From: Ectobius pallidus
Taxonomy: Eukaryota; Arthropoda; Insecta; Blattodea; Ectobiidae
Assembly (NCBI GenBank): GCA_964059195.1
Contig: CAXKWD010000002.1
Coordinates: 168,212,559-168,276,558 of the forward strand
DNA length: 64,000 nucleotides
Direction: 5' to 3'
Part shown: one piece after another, positions 35,652-45,630 of the stretch
Layout of the letters: every line of letters begins with the position of its first letter
How positions within the stretch are numbered: the first letter of the stretch is position 1
Program-made: the position numbers and the translations under genes
The notes under the pieces: generated by a model
Seen by the model: only the letters and a program-made list of their open reading frames with translations
Told to the model about the DNA's origin: nothing
The model's database searches: none

Positions 35652-36295
35652 CGAGGTGCATCCTAGGGCCGTTTACACAAACAAAGCAAAATTTCATGGA
35701 AATATTTATTGCAACAGATATAGCAAGGTTCAGCTATTTTTCAACATATTTGCCACAGGAATTGAGAAATTTGTTATACCGTGTGACCAACTTTTGAACA
35801 CTTGTCTTTTAGAAGTCAGCCACCTGGGATTTGAACCACTGTGTGACAACCATCTCCGCTTCTCTGTCATTCATAGTCATTTTTTGAGGGCTAGGAAAAG
35901 ATTAAAATCTCTTGAGTGCACGGTCCGAGCTGTAGGGTGGAGACTTCAACACCTCCCTGCAGGTCTCCTGCAAAAGTTTGGTTAGGAGATGTTTCAACAT
36001 CCACCCTACAGCCCGGACCTCACTCCCAGTGATTTCCATCTTTTCCTACACCTCAATAAATGACAGAGAAGCAAAGATGGTTGTCACACAGTGGTTAAAA
36101 TTCCAGACGGCAGACTTCTAGGACACAAGTGTTCAACAGTTGGTCCCACAATGTGACATGTCTCAATTCCTGTGGCGAGTATGTTAAAAAATAGTTGAAC
36201 AATTGCTTTATCTGTTGCAATAAATATTTCCATGAAATTTTGATTTGTGTAAACGGTCCTAGGGAAACTTACTTTTTGGATGTGCCTCATAATAT
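35652..36295. mobile_element. Foldback mariner remnant
   Basis: The right end, read inverted, is GAGGCACATCCAAAAAGTAA then GTTTCC, a mariner-type terminus; the left end GAGGTGCATCCTAGG is the same with an internal deletion. Both halves are inverted copies of the mariner 3' region (for example CATGGAAATATTTATTGCAA at 35695 and its complement near 36215). Near 36000-36063 the plus strand reads HPPYSPDLTPSDFHLFLHLN, the conserved end of a mariner transposase catalytic domain, then a stop. Confidence 0.75.
36000..36065 (+). pseudogene. Mariner transposase C-terminal catalytic motif fragment
   Basis: Contains YSPDLTPSDFHLF, matching the YSPDLAPSDYHLF signature that includes the third catalytic Asp of mariner (DD34D). 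Too short to function. Confidence 0.75.
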
Positions 36296-36824
36296 GCCAA
36301 CAACAATGGATTGTTTTCTGAGCACTGCAGTCCAAGAAATTTAAATTGATAAAGGAGTAATGAGGTCATGCTGTCTGTATACACAAAGAAAACTGATAGC
36401 CAGAAATGGCATTTTTTTGGGATGGGGCATAGATGAATTGTACTGATTATCACAAATCAATATCACTGGGTACTGTGTTAACTTGAAACTAGCAGGAGTA
36501 AAATAGTTTCAAACCCCGAGAGGAAAAGATGAAGAGAAAATCCAGAAGGACGAATTAGTGAAAACAAATATATTTCATATAACATCAATAGAAAAGGCTC
36601 ACAAGTAACAAAGGCAATAAACCTCTTAGAATGATGCAGCTAGATAAAATATTTTCAACAAGATATTCAAAACTGAAGTCAGCCTACTCCCTAATATCAG
36701 TCAACTACATGTCAAAAATAACAATAATTTATTTCTGTAAACATTAATTACCAAAATAACAAGCACAAGAGAAATATTACCTTAAGCAAAGAGAGAGCTG
36801 AGATATAACAATACCTGATTAAAA

Positions 36825-37227
36825 TAACTGAACTAGTTAAATATTATATTAACACTTAATGCTTCACTTACGTCGCTGTTTATGAGCAGGACATGTTTCG
36901 GGATTCTTATCCCATCTTCGGCTGCTGGTCAACTGGCAATTGGCGATCATGGTTAGTGGTCTTTATGGTTTGTCCAGTGCTGCCCTCTCTTCTCTTGGCT
37001 GTAAGCTTGATGACGTCATCCACGGCAGCACTGGACAAACCATAAAGACCACTAACCATGATCGCCAATTGCCAGTTGACCAGCAGCCGAAGATGGGATA
37101 AGAATCCCGAAACATGTCCTGCTCATAAACAGCGACGTAAGTGAAGCATTAAGTGTTAATATAATATTTAACTAGTTCAGTTATTCATGTGCTCCACTGT
37201 GTATATTACTTCGTTTTAATTATTATA
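36825..37227. mobile_element. Palindromic retroposed unit C (403 bp) with hammerhead-like arms
   Basis: A 12-bp TSD, ACCTGATTAAAA, at 36813-36824 and 37228-37239 bounds the unit. Two 160-bp arms (36825-36984 and 37024-37183) are inverted copies separated by 39 bp; a 44-nt unpaired tail lies at 37184-37227. The organisation (arm, core, arm, tail) equals units A and B, and AUAAACA-CGACG in the arm is shared with unit A. It has no coding sequence. A related, Penelope-like origin is inferred. Confidence 0.7.
37082..37123 (+). ncRNA. Hammerhead-ribozyme-like motif in unit C
   Basis: Stem I AGCAG (37082-37086) pairs with CTGCT (37119-37123). The core CCGAAGA (37087-37093) corresponds to CUGANGA with one change. 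Stem II GGGAT/ATCCC (37095-37099, 37104-37108) has a 4-nt loop, followed by GAAA (37109-37112). The palindrome ACATGT (37112-37117) could form helix III between two copies. GUC at 37116-37118 is the expected cleavage triplet. Departures: C in place of U4 and one extra T before stem II. The reversed copy is at about 36885-36926 on the minus strand. Confidence 0.5.
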
Positions 37228-37499
37228 ACCTGATTAAAAGTTTATAAAAGCATTATGGGGCTCCAAAATTTAATAGGAACATAATAAATTATCAGAACAT
37301 CAATTAATCTACCCAAGAGTCTCATTATTTAGTTGGACAAAAAATTCACTGAGGTTTCTTTTAATTATTGTTGAAAGGAAGGTAGAATTTGTACAGACAA
37401 TAATATTATCTTAATGGACACTAATTTATCCAATTGTCTACTTTTTTAAGCAGAGGGCAACTTCATCAAAGATATCTTAATTATAGTTCAATGAAAGGG

Positions 37500-39075
37500 T
37501 GTAGGGTTTAAGGCCTCTAGTAAGATGGACCGTATGAGAAGGAAAGGGGAAAAGGATAAACAAATGAATTTGGACCCTACATCGAAAACCAAAAAAAATA
37601 AGAAGTTCACAAAACTTGGAGTTAGTAATTATTTATTAAGTTAAATACTGGAGGTTGCTATTTGTTAGTAAAGTGAGCGGAGAAAGCACTGATCACTGTT
37701 AAAATCACTGATTACATAATATAAAATTAAAACCAAGTAAAATTGAAGAGATTTAACACTGTTTGAAATGCGGTCTTGACTCGAATGCTTGATGGATTTA
37801 GATCTTCTTGAGTATTGTTCTCTTGAAGTTGACTTGAGGTTGATGCGATGACTGACACAATCTTGATGTTAGTCACGTTGGCATGTGCAATGAATAATAA
37901 TTTCCATCACCAAGATTTGGTGAAATAAATTTCCAGTGTTGTACAACCTTGCCAAGAAGAATAATGAAATACAGTAGTTACATGTTGTACAGTGTTATAT
38001 TGTGAAGCACTTGGAGGTTATGAGCGATGCACTACATATTGTGTTGTATGAAGGCGAAGCGTAGTAGAACACACTACATTATAGCAGTAATATTATATAT
38101 ATAGGCGAAGCGCAGTATATGAAATTTATTAATAGAAACTAATATTCATGTTGTAAGTGGCCACATCGCCACATTGACGATGCATGGTAGCTGAGACTAG
38201 CTGGTAACCATGTCTTTGTTTGGTCGAAAATCAGCGACAAACTGGCGTGCAGTTCTTCAGAAGGTTACTGGCGAAAAAGCGGGCGTGAATCGCCCCGAGG
38301 GATTTTTATACGCATTGATTGCGCAATTAGTATAACATAAACAAATTATGTCATATTAATTCTGATTCGACGAGATTTGCCGCTCTGAGTTAGGTTTCAC
38401 CAATAAGGTTAATTCATTACGTCATTATCAGAATTACCATAAAATTCATTAGTTGAAGTCCCTAATTAAAGACAAAGACTTGTCCCTTAATTGTTTAGTC
38501 AAACAGTCTATGTACTGAAATTATGTATGAATAAGTGAGGTTAAGGACGAGTGTTGTAGTAAGATCCGTGTTTGCGTTTTCCAATGAGTGAATTTAGAAA
38601 TATTTGACAAGCTTCATGCTGAAACGTCATTACGGAAAACTATTGATTTAACGTATGGAAAATGTTGCATTCATGTACTGCGCGAATTTGCAGCATGTAC
38701 TTTATGAATCCATATGAAATTTCTAAATTCCGATCATACAATGTATCGAACTTCATAATTCGCTAGATTTCAAGCACTGAGCTAGTTTCAGCTTAATTTG
38801 TGTTAAGTTTGTGATGCTGAATCGATCACAGCGCCTCTAGTGAGCATTTGATGAACGATGCTTGTAAACATAGATGGCCGCTCTCTTAAGCATGAAAGTA
38901 TTCAATGTTACACGAAATAATTCCTTATACTCACTAAGGCAAACAAGATTACATGAAAATTTATTAATTACGTTAGCACAGGTAATGGCAAATGTGAATT
39001 ATATTAAATAGAAAATATCTGCATTACCTTGAAATCTTAACCTTAAATTCTTGGCTATATGCTTATGTTTCAACA
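37500..39075 (-). repeat. BEL/Pao 3' LTR (1,576 bp)
   Basis: On the plus strand it starts TGTAGGGTTTAAGGCC and ends TATGCTTATGTTTCAACA, so it has TG...CA termini. Near-identical to 45631-47206; the one change noticed is C versus A in the A-rich run near 37590. Confidence 0.95.
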
Positions 39076-39596
39076 TACTCGCCTGCTGGATTGAAACGCG
39101 GTGCGTTCAATCCATTTAATGCACATGACAATATGAAAAATAATGAAAAATGGAAAATAGTAGTAGAAATAGACACTGGTGAACATACCAAGTATTCACG
39201 AGTGACTTAACCCAAGACACCAACAGGCTTAGTGCCCTGGGGGACATGTTCAATGACGCTCGTGGCGTCGCGATAAGGTCAGGTCGACCTGAGGGGTTGC
39301 CTGCCAAGTTCCGTCGATTATAATGAAAGGGGTGATAAATTTTCACAAAGGTTCGTCCGAGAACGGATTTAGATCAAATTTAGACGCTCCTTTGATTAAG
39401 TATTCAATAAACTTTGTCAGTAAAGAGCGAGAGGTCAAAACAACTGCCGAGGAGATGCTGGAATCGCAACCCTGGGGCTCCAGAAATCACCCATAATATG
39501 GGAGTGAAGCAATGTATAAAACTGTTGAATGTATGAATTAATTGAAAGTTAGTGATTGAAAATTGTAAGTACATCGATACTGAAGCTTGAATGAGT
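39076..39596 (-). other. BEL/Pao 3' non-coding region
   Basis: Lies between the gag-pol stop and the 3' LTR. A 76-codon minus frame at 39116-39346 has a hydrophobic end (FLLLFSIFHYFSY) but no family resemblance; probably chance. No clear polypurine tract is seen next to the LTR. Confidence 0.5.
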
Positions 39597-42500
39597 TTAT
39601 TCGTCTTCAATAGGCAATGGAGCTAGTTTGACAATGGGGCGTTTGTAGAGACCGGTGGGAGTCCGAACTGTTACGACTCGCACCAAGCCATCTGGACCTG
39701 GGTGAACCTGATCAATAATGCCCAAAATCCATTTTAGAGGAGGAATGTTATCTTCAATCAACAATACTGGAGATCCAACTTTAACATTTGGTAAAGCTTT
39801 CGTCCATTTTGAACGTTTCTGCAAGGTACAAAGATAATCAGTTGACCATCTTTTCCAAAGATTAACTACAAACTGGTGGAGTGTGTCCCAGCGAGAACGT
39901 AGAGAGTAACCGCCGGTTAAATCAGGTGTAGGCAGTGAGACTAGGGGCTTACCGATGAGAAAATGTCCTGGAGAAAGGTAATTGAAGTCCTCAATGTCTT
40001 CGTGTAGTGAAATAAGTGGACGAGAATTCAGAATGGCTTCTATCTGAATCAGCAATGTGGACATTTCTTCATAGGTAAAGGTGAAAGAAGTGGACATTCT
40101 TTTCAAATGGTATTTAGTAGATCGAACAGCAGCTTCGTGAAGACCGCCCATATGAGGAGCGTGGGGTGGCATGAAAAGCCAATTGATGTTCAAGTGCGCA
40201 GTGGCATCTTGAACCGAAGCTTGATGTTCATGGGAGGAAAGCAGTTCGCTCAGTTGTTGTAAGTCAGCTTGGGCACCAACGAAGTTAGTACCATTGTCCG
40301 ACGTGATAGAACTTGGAATGCCTCGACGGCCTGTGAAACGAGACAATGCGGCTAAGAAAGCACGTGATGTAAGAGTAGTTACAAGTTCTAAATGTACTGC
40401 TTTAGTTGACATACAAACAAAGATGGCAATATATGCTTTAGTAGTTATCTTAGAACGGGGACCGCCATATTTAATTGAATATGGACCTGCATAATCAATA
40501 CTAACATTTGTGAACGGGGAGATAGGTGTGACTCTTGCTGAAGGAAGATCGGCCATTTTCTGTTGGAACGGCTGAGCCTTGAAACGAAAGCAAGTATTGC
40601 ACTGCCTCAAGACAGAACGTATTACTTTCCTAAAGGAAGGCACCCAGAATCTCTCTCGTAAGTGGGCAATAATCAGCTGAGGGCCGGCATGACACATTTG
40701 AAAATGGGTGTGACGGATAAGATGTTTGGTAAAGGAATGATTAGAGGGTAGTAACATTTGATGTTTAGCATCAAATGGCAGCTCAGACCGCTCAAGGCGT
40801 CCGCCAACACGCAGAATGCCATCTTGATCTAGGAAGGGGGAGAGACTGAGTAATTTACTAGATTTTGAAATGTCATTTCCAGAGGTGAGGATTTGAACCT
40901 CCTCTGAGAATGCTTGTTGTTGTACGCCCTTAACACAATGCTGGAGGGAGAGTGAGATTTCATCAGCTGTTAAGGGGCCCTTCAACTTGTTTTGAGGCTT
41001 CTTACAATTATTTAGAAATCTGAGAACATAGGCCATGATGCGAAGTGTCTTTAGATATGGGAACTTCGATAGCCATTCATAGAATGTACAAGTCTTGGCT
41101 TGAATGTGAGCTACAACCTTGGTTTCAGGTAAAGAATCAGGGACAACTAGTGGATTGTTACCTGGCCATTGAGAAATGTCTTCTGATAGCCAAGGGGGAC
41201 CTGACCACCATAGGTTGTTTTGTACTAGGTCTTGAGGAGTGGCACCTCGGGAAATAAGATCTGCAGGGTTATCTCTGGACGCGACATGACGCCAAGTGTG
41301 ATTTGCAGTGTATTCTTGAATGTCCGCAACTCTGTTGGCTACGAAGGTTTTGAGTGTGATGGGTGAGCGATGCAACCATCCCAATACTACATTAGAATCG
41401 CTCCATAAGTACACTGATGTAATGTGCAATTGTAGAGTGGGAAGGACTTTGTGGATTAGGTTAGCTAGCAGATGTGCTGCTAAGAGTTCTAACCTCGGTA
41501 TGGTAGTGGCTTTGATGGGCGCTATTCTAGATTTAGCACAAAGTAGTGAGATTTTTACATCGCCGTGTTGGTCAATGGAGCGTAAGTAAAGACAGGCTCC
41601 ATAAGCTACCTCGCTTGAGTCGCAAAACCCATGCAGTTGAATGGAATTAGAGTTTTGTGACAATGCTAGTCGTGGAATGGTAATTTGAGAAATTAAGTGG
41701 AGTTGTCCATGAACCTTGATCCATTTCTTGGCTACTGGTTCAGGAATACATTCATCCCATGACGAGGTCTCCTTCCATAAGGACTGGAAGATAATCTTGC
41801 AGTAAGCAACAATTGGAGAGATTAAACCCAGAGGATCAAAAATAGAAGCAATGCAGGACAATAATGTTCTTCTAGAGCAAGTGACGAATGGTTTAGAAGA
41901 GTCAATGGAAGTTTCGATTCTCAATAAGTCACTAGAAGGCTGCCAAATGAGACCTAGTGCCTTAATTGAAGTGACATCGGAATCGCCAAATGTGCGAAAA
42001 TCTTGATTTTCTTGCAACTCGAGAGGAATGTCTTCGAGAAGTTCTGGAATGTTAGAACTCCACTTTCTAGGTTGAAAACCACCTAGTGGAAGTAGAGTAT
42101 TTAGTTGCGATATCATTGACCTTGCTTGTGACACAGTAGGGGCTGAGGCTACTATGTCGTCCACATAGGTTGCATTGTTAAGAACAAAGGAGGCTAATGG
42201 AAAATGTGTTCCCTCATCAATTGTAAGTTGCTTTACAGCTCTTGTGGCTAAGAAAGAAGCAGAAGCGGTACCGTACGTGACAGTTTTCAGGTTGAAAACT
42301 TTGATTGGGTCAGTAGGCGAACTTCTCCACAAGATTTGCTGGAATGGCTGATGGTCAGAATGTATCATAACTTGACGATACATTTTAGCGATGTCCGCCG
42401 TAAATGCAATGGGGTTTAGGCGGAAACGCAACAAGATAGAGAACAAGTCGGGTTGAACCGTAGGACCTACGGCAAGTATGTCATTAAGGGATTTGCCGTT

Positions 42501-45095
42501 TGACGACTTCGCTGAAGCGTCAAACACCACGCGAAGTTTCGTGGTAGTGCTTGAAGGTTTCAAGACTGGATGATGTGGAATAAAGTATTCGAAAGAAGAG
42601 TGAATAGTAGGGTCCGCTGGCTCCATGTGGTCTAGGCGTTCGTACTCCGCCATGAAATTAACATATTCAGTAGAGAGAGATTGATTGCCAGCTAGACGCC
42701 TTTCTAAGGATAAGAGTCTCTTATTAGCTTGTAGTTTAGTACTACCAAGAGTTTCTGGTTCAGCAATGAACGGCAGTTTAACAATGTATCTACCCTCAGA
42801 ATCCCTTGTAGTGTTTTCTACGAAATGTTGTTCGCAGAATGATTCATTGGGAAAGGGGGCTTCATTGGAAATTTTTTCTAACTCCCAGAACTTAGTTAAC
42901 TGATCGCTAACAGCCTGGTCCGAAGTTAGAAAAGCAGAGTAGTGTGACGAAGTCACATGTGTGGAAGGAATGTTGTTGGGAGTGGTCGATGACTTACGAC
43001 CTGAATGGAATCGTCTTGAAGATCGAGATTTTTCACTAGGATCAGCTGGAGGCAATTTTCCAGAAACATACCAACCTAAGTAAGAATTTTGCATGACAGG
43101 TAGCTGCGGGGCAGTAATTTGCCCTGGACAGACAATTTGGGAACAGATTTCCACTCCAAGTAAAAAATCAACATATTTGGGAGTGTGGAAATGTGGGTCG
43201 GCGAGGGTAAGATTGGGTGGAACGTCCCATGTGCGAGTATCAATTGGTTTACTAGGTAGTTTTGTGGTAATGATTTCTGGTACGACGATGGCATCTGTAT
43301 CATAACACCAAGAAGTCGCATTGGAATGGATTGAAATTGGTACCACTATATGAGTACTCACTTGGGATGAGATTATTCCCGTGAGGGTAGTACGCTGAGA
43401 ATAGGGTGGCAGATGAAGACGATTAGACAATCGACTGCTAATTAAGTTACAAGTGGAACCAGTATCGAGCAACGCCGTTACTTCGACTGGATAACCATTG
43501 GAATCGTTAATGAGAACTGTAGCTGTGGGCAATAAACAGCTCTGCTGTGATGTACGAGAAGCTACAACACCAGCAGTATTAGCCGGTTGGGCATTTGGAT
43601 CGTGAAGAAGAATGCTATGCCTGAGGGAACAGGTTTTGCATTTGTAAGTGTTGCAGTAAGAAGAATGACCCTTTGGCGAAAGGCAAACATTACATATCTT
43701 GTGGGATCGAACAAATTGGTCTCGTTGCCTGAGATCCATTGCTCTGAAAGCATCACAATAGAATAGGTTATGTACCATGAGCTTCTTGCAACAAATGCAA
43801 CGAGAATGATCATTGGATTTATTCCTAGTATTATTTGGGGTGGTAGTAGGAGTAGTCTTCACATTATTCTGAGAATTATTATTTGATTGTGACTTTATGG
43901 CTGAATCAGTCATTTGGAGAACCCGCACCTTGGTTTCAAGAAAGTTGAAAAGATCCTGAAGAGAGGGTAATCTGTCCTGTTTGATAGAAGATTCCCAATC
44001 TTTAATGATGTTAGGTTGAAGCTTATCAAGAACAACTTTAGAGATGATTAAGTCTGTCAAGCTAACATCCGTGTTGAGTGACTGTAACGCATGCACAGTA
44101 CTAACGAAGTGGTCTAGATATTGCTGCAGGGATTCTGCATTATTCCTTTCAAGATGCGGAGGCGCGAACAAATGTTCCAGGTGTGTGTTCGCGATAAGAC
44201 GATCATTGTCAAACCTTTCTGACAACGTACGCCATGCAATGTCGAAAGTGGCTGATGAAACTGGGATGTTTCTTATGACTGACATAACCTCAGCCGTTAG
44301 GCAAGATTTCAGATACTGAAACTTGTCCATTTCTGAAATATGCTGATTATTAAGAATTAGAGAGGTAAAGGTGTCACGAAATTCGATCCAAGCTGCCGGA
44401 TCGCCTGAGAACCGTGGAAGTCTAATCTCTGGCAATTTTGGTAACGTTGATGGTGGAGTATCTAACGACCAACGTTGACTACTAGAGGAATGCTCAGGTT
44501 GATAGATCTCCTTGTGTTTAGTAACTAGAGAATTGAGATAAGCCAGAGCCTTACGACTGTTTACTTCAACACCCTGATACTCTTCAATCTCTTGAAATTG
44601 GGATCGCAGAATCTTATATTCATCAAATATATTTTGAAACTCACCGCGAAGGATAAGACATTCTTGATAGGAAAGCTCGTCTTGGATGACAAATTCATAT
44701 ATGGTTTGAATGTACTCGTCCAATTGAGACTTGACACGGTTAAGTTTAGCAAGATTGATTTGCGCTTCCTCATGGGCAGCGGCTTGGAGTAAGCTGTCTT
44801 CATGAGCCTTGATTAGGCCCTTGGCGTATGAGACAGCTTTAAGAACTGCATCCTCTACCGAATCTGCGTATTCCAGTTCGGCATCTGAGAAATCTAATTG
44901 AGTGATTTGAGTTTGTATTTCCTCAAACCTCTTATGTGTTTCTTGTAGTTTTTCCTTTCGAGAGAGAAGCTCTTGAAAGGATGCTTCGTTAGTGATCACA
45001 TAGCCTGAGATGTGATTCACTTGGCGAGTAATTTGAGCCTTTAGTGGAGCACGCTTCGACTTCAAAGCATTAATGTTTGACTCTACAGTCGCCAT
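39597..45095 (-). CDS. BEL/Pao Gag-Pol polyprotein, 1,832 aa, intact
   Basis: A single frame from ATG at 45095 (context TTCAAAATGGCG) to the stop at 39597. Residues 1-200 are a coiled-coil-rich Gag N-terminus and 220-370 a Gag core (DUF1759 type, LPRFSGDPAAWIEFRDTF). A Cys/His zinc-binding region covers 433-498, and an aspartic protease has ALLDTGSTCNLI near 541-552. The RT carries the YVDD active site at about 977-980. A Pao-type RNase H (HGFCDSSEVAYGACLY) runs at about 1150-1290. Integrase has an H2C2 finger (1462-1503) and catalytic D1535, D1600 and E1654. A DUF5641-like C-terminal domain lies at 1737-1830. Length and order are full for the family; no missing catalytic residue was seen. 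It would act in cytoplasmic particles and the nucleus. Confidence 0.95.
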   Translation of the reverse strand: MATVESNINALKSKRAPLKAQITRQVNHISGYVITNEASFQELLSRKEKLQETHKRFEEIQTQITQLDFSDAELEYADSVEDAVLKAVSYAKGLIKAHEDSLLQAAAHEEAQINLAKLNRVKSQLDEYIQTIYEFVIQDELSYQECLILRGEFQNIFDEYKILRSQFQEIEEYQGVEVNSRKALAYLNSLVTKHKEIYQPEHSSSSQRWSLDTPPSTLPKLPEIRLPRFSGDPAAWIEFRDTFTSLILNNQHISEMDKFQYLKSCLTAEVMSVIRNIPVSSATFDIAWRTLSERFDNDRLIANTHLEHLFAPPHLERNNAESLQQYLDHFVSTVHALQSLNTDVSLTDLIISKVVLDKLQPNIIKDWESSIKQDRLPSLQDLFNFLETKVRVLQMTDSAIKSQSNNNSQNNVKTTPTTTPNNTRNKSNDHSRCICCKKLMVHNLFYCDAFRAMDLRQRDQFVRSHKICNVCLSPKGHSSYCNTYKCKTCSLRHSILLHDPNAQPANTAGVVASRTSQQSCLLPTATVLINDSNGYPVEVTALLDTGSTCNLISSRLSNRLHLPPYSQRTTLTGIISSQVSTHIVVPISIHSNATSWCYDTDAIVVPEIITTKLPSKPIDTRTWDVPPNLTLADPHFHTPKYVDFLLGVEICSQIVCPGQITAPQLPVMQNSYLGWYVSGKLPPADPSEKSRSSRRFHSGRKSSTTPNNIPSTHVTSSHYSAFLTSDQAVSDQLTKFWELEKISNEAPFPNESFCEQHFVENTTRDSEGRYIVKLPFIAEPETLGSTKLQANKRLLSLERRLAGNQSLSTEYVNFMAEYERLDHMEPADPTIHSSFEYFIPHHPVLKPSSTTTKLRVVFDASAKSSNGKSLNDILAVGPTVQPDLFSILLRFRLNPIAFTADIAKMYRQVMIHSDHQPFQQILWRSSPTDPIKVFNLKTVTYGTASASFLATRAVKQLTIDEGTHFPLASFVLNNATYVDDIVASAPTVSQARSMISQLNTLLPLGGFQPRKWSSNIPELLEDIPLELQENQDFRTFGDSDVTSIKALGLIWQPSSDLLRIETSIDSSKPFVTCSRRTLLSCIASIFDPLGLISPIVAYCKIIFQSLWKETSSWDECIPEPVAKKWIKVHGQLHLISQITIPRLALSQNSNSIQLHGFCDSSEVAYGACLYLRSIDQHGDVKISLLCAKSRIAPIKATTIPRLELLAAHLLANLIHKVLPTLQLHITSVYLWSDSNVVLGWLHRSPITLKTFVANRVADIQEYTANHTWRHVASRDNPADLISRGATPQDLVQNNLWWSGPPWLSEDISQWPGNNPLVVPDSLPETKVVAHIQAKTCTFYEWLSKFPYLKTLRIMAYVLRFLNNCKKPQNKLKGPLTADEISLSLQHCVKGVQQQAFSEEVQILTSGNDISKSSKLLSLSPFLDQDGILRVGGRLERSELPFDAKHQMLLPSNHSFTKHLIRHTHFQMCHAGPQLIIAHLRERFWVPSFRKVIRSVLRQCNTCFRFKAQPFQQKMADLPSARVTPISPFTNVSIDYAGPYSIKYGGPRSKITTKAYIAIFVCMSTKAVHLELVTTLTSRAFLAALSRFTGRRGIPSSITSDNGTNFVGAQADLQQLSELLSSHEHQASVQDATAHLNINWLFMPPHAPHMGGLHEAAVRSTKYHLKRMSTSFTFTYEEMSTLLIQIEAILNSRPLISLHEDIEDFNYLSPGHFLIGKPLVSLPTPDLTGGYSLRSRWDTLHQFVVNLWKRWSTDYLCTLQKRSKWTKALPNVKVGSPVLLIEDNIPPLKWILGIIDQVHPGPDGLVRVVTVRTPTGLYKRPIVKLAPLPIEDE

Positions 45096-45609
45096 TTTGA
45101 AATGAATACAATATGAGTAAATATCTATAAGTTAAAAAACCCGCTCGCCTGCGTCTTGGCTTACTGGGGCCTAGCAAAGATTTCACTATGTGATGTGAAA
45201 ATGATTATGTGTTGAGTTGCCTAGCACTTTGTCGCTATAAAGGCATGAGTAATAATAATGTATTACTTGAGCGTAATGTTGCAAGTGTAAGTGTAACTTG
45301 TGTTTGAGTATTGTGTTAGGCGTTGGCTGCACAACCTAACCTTAAAAACTAACACTTTACATGCAACTCACTGGGCATGCGCATGCCACTGCTTACCTTA
45401 ACTCAAACTGGCTAAGCAATATGCCAGGAATAAATTGAATTGAACACTTTAAAAATGCACGGTAGGCCTATAGAATTATTCACTGCACTGCACTCATTTA
45501 GAAAAAAAAAAAAACAGGTGAACTTAACAAACTAGCAAGCTCCAGATTTATTTAAATGCTGCACTGAGAACACGTGCGGCTAAAAAATCAAACAATGCAC
45601 TGGAAGGAT
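45096..45609 (-). other. BEL/Pao leader
   Basis: Non-coding sequence between primer-binding site and gag ATG. No uninterrupted frame; repeated AACCTTA/AAGTGTAA-type motifs only. Confidence 0.5.
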
Positions 45610-45630
45610 CCAAGGGCCGGAGGACCAACA
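45610..45630 (-). other. Candidate primer-binding site
   Basis: On the minus strand, three bases after the 5' LTR, TGGTCCTCCGGCCCTTGG begins with the TGG that pairs with the CCA end of a tRNA. The tRNA is not identified. Confidence 0.5.

Noticed and set aside
36885..37137. A CRISPR array or bacterial-type terminator
   Set aside because: It is a single long palindrome, not spaced short repeats, and the context is eukaryotic.
39116..39346. An envelope-like frame of the BEL/Pao element
   Set aside because: Only 76 codons, one hydrophobic stretch and no signal peptide or resemblance to envelope proteins.
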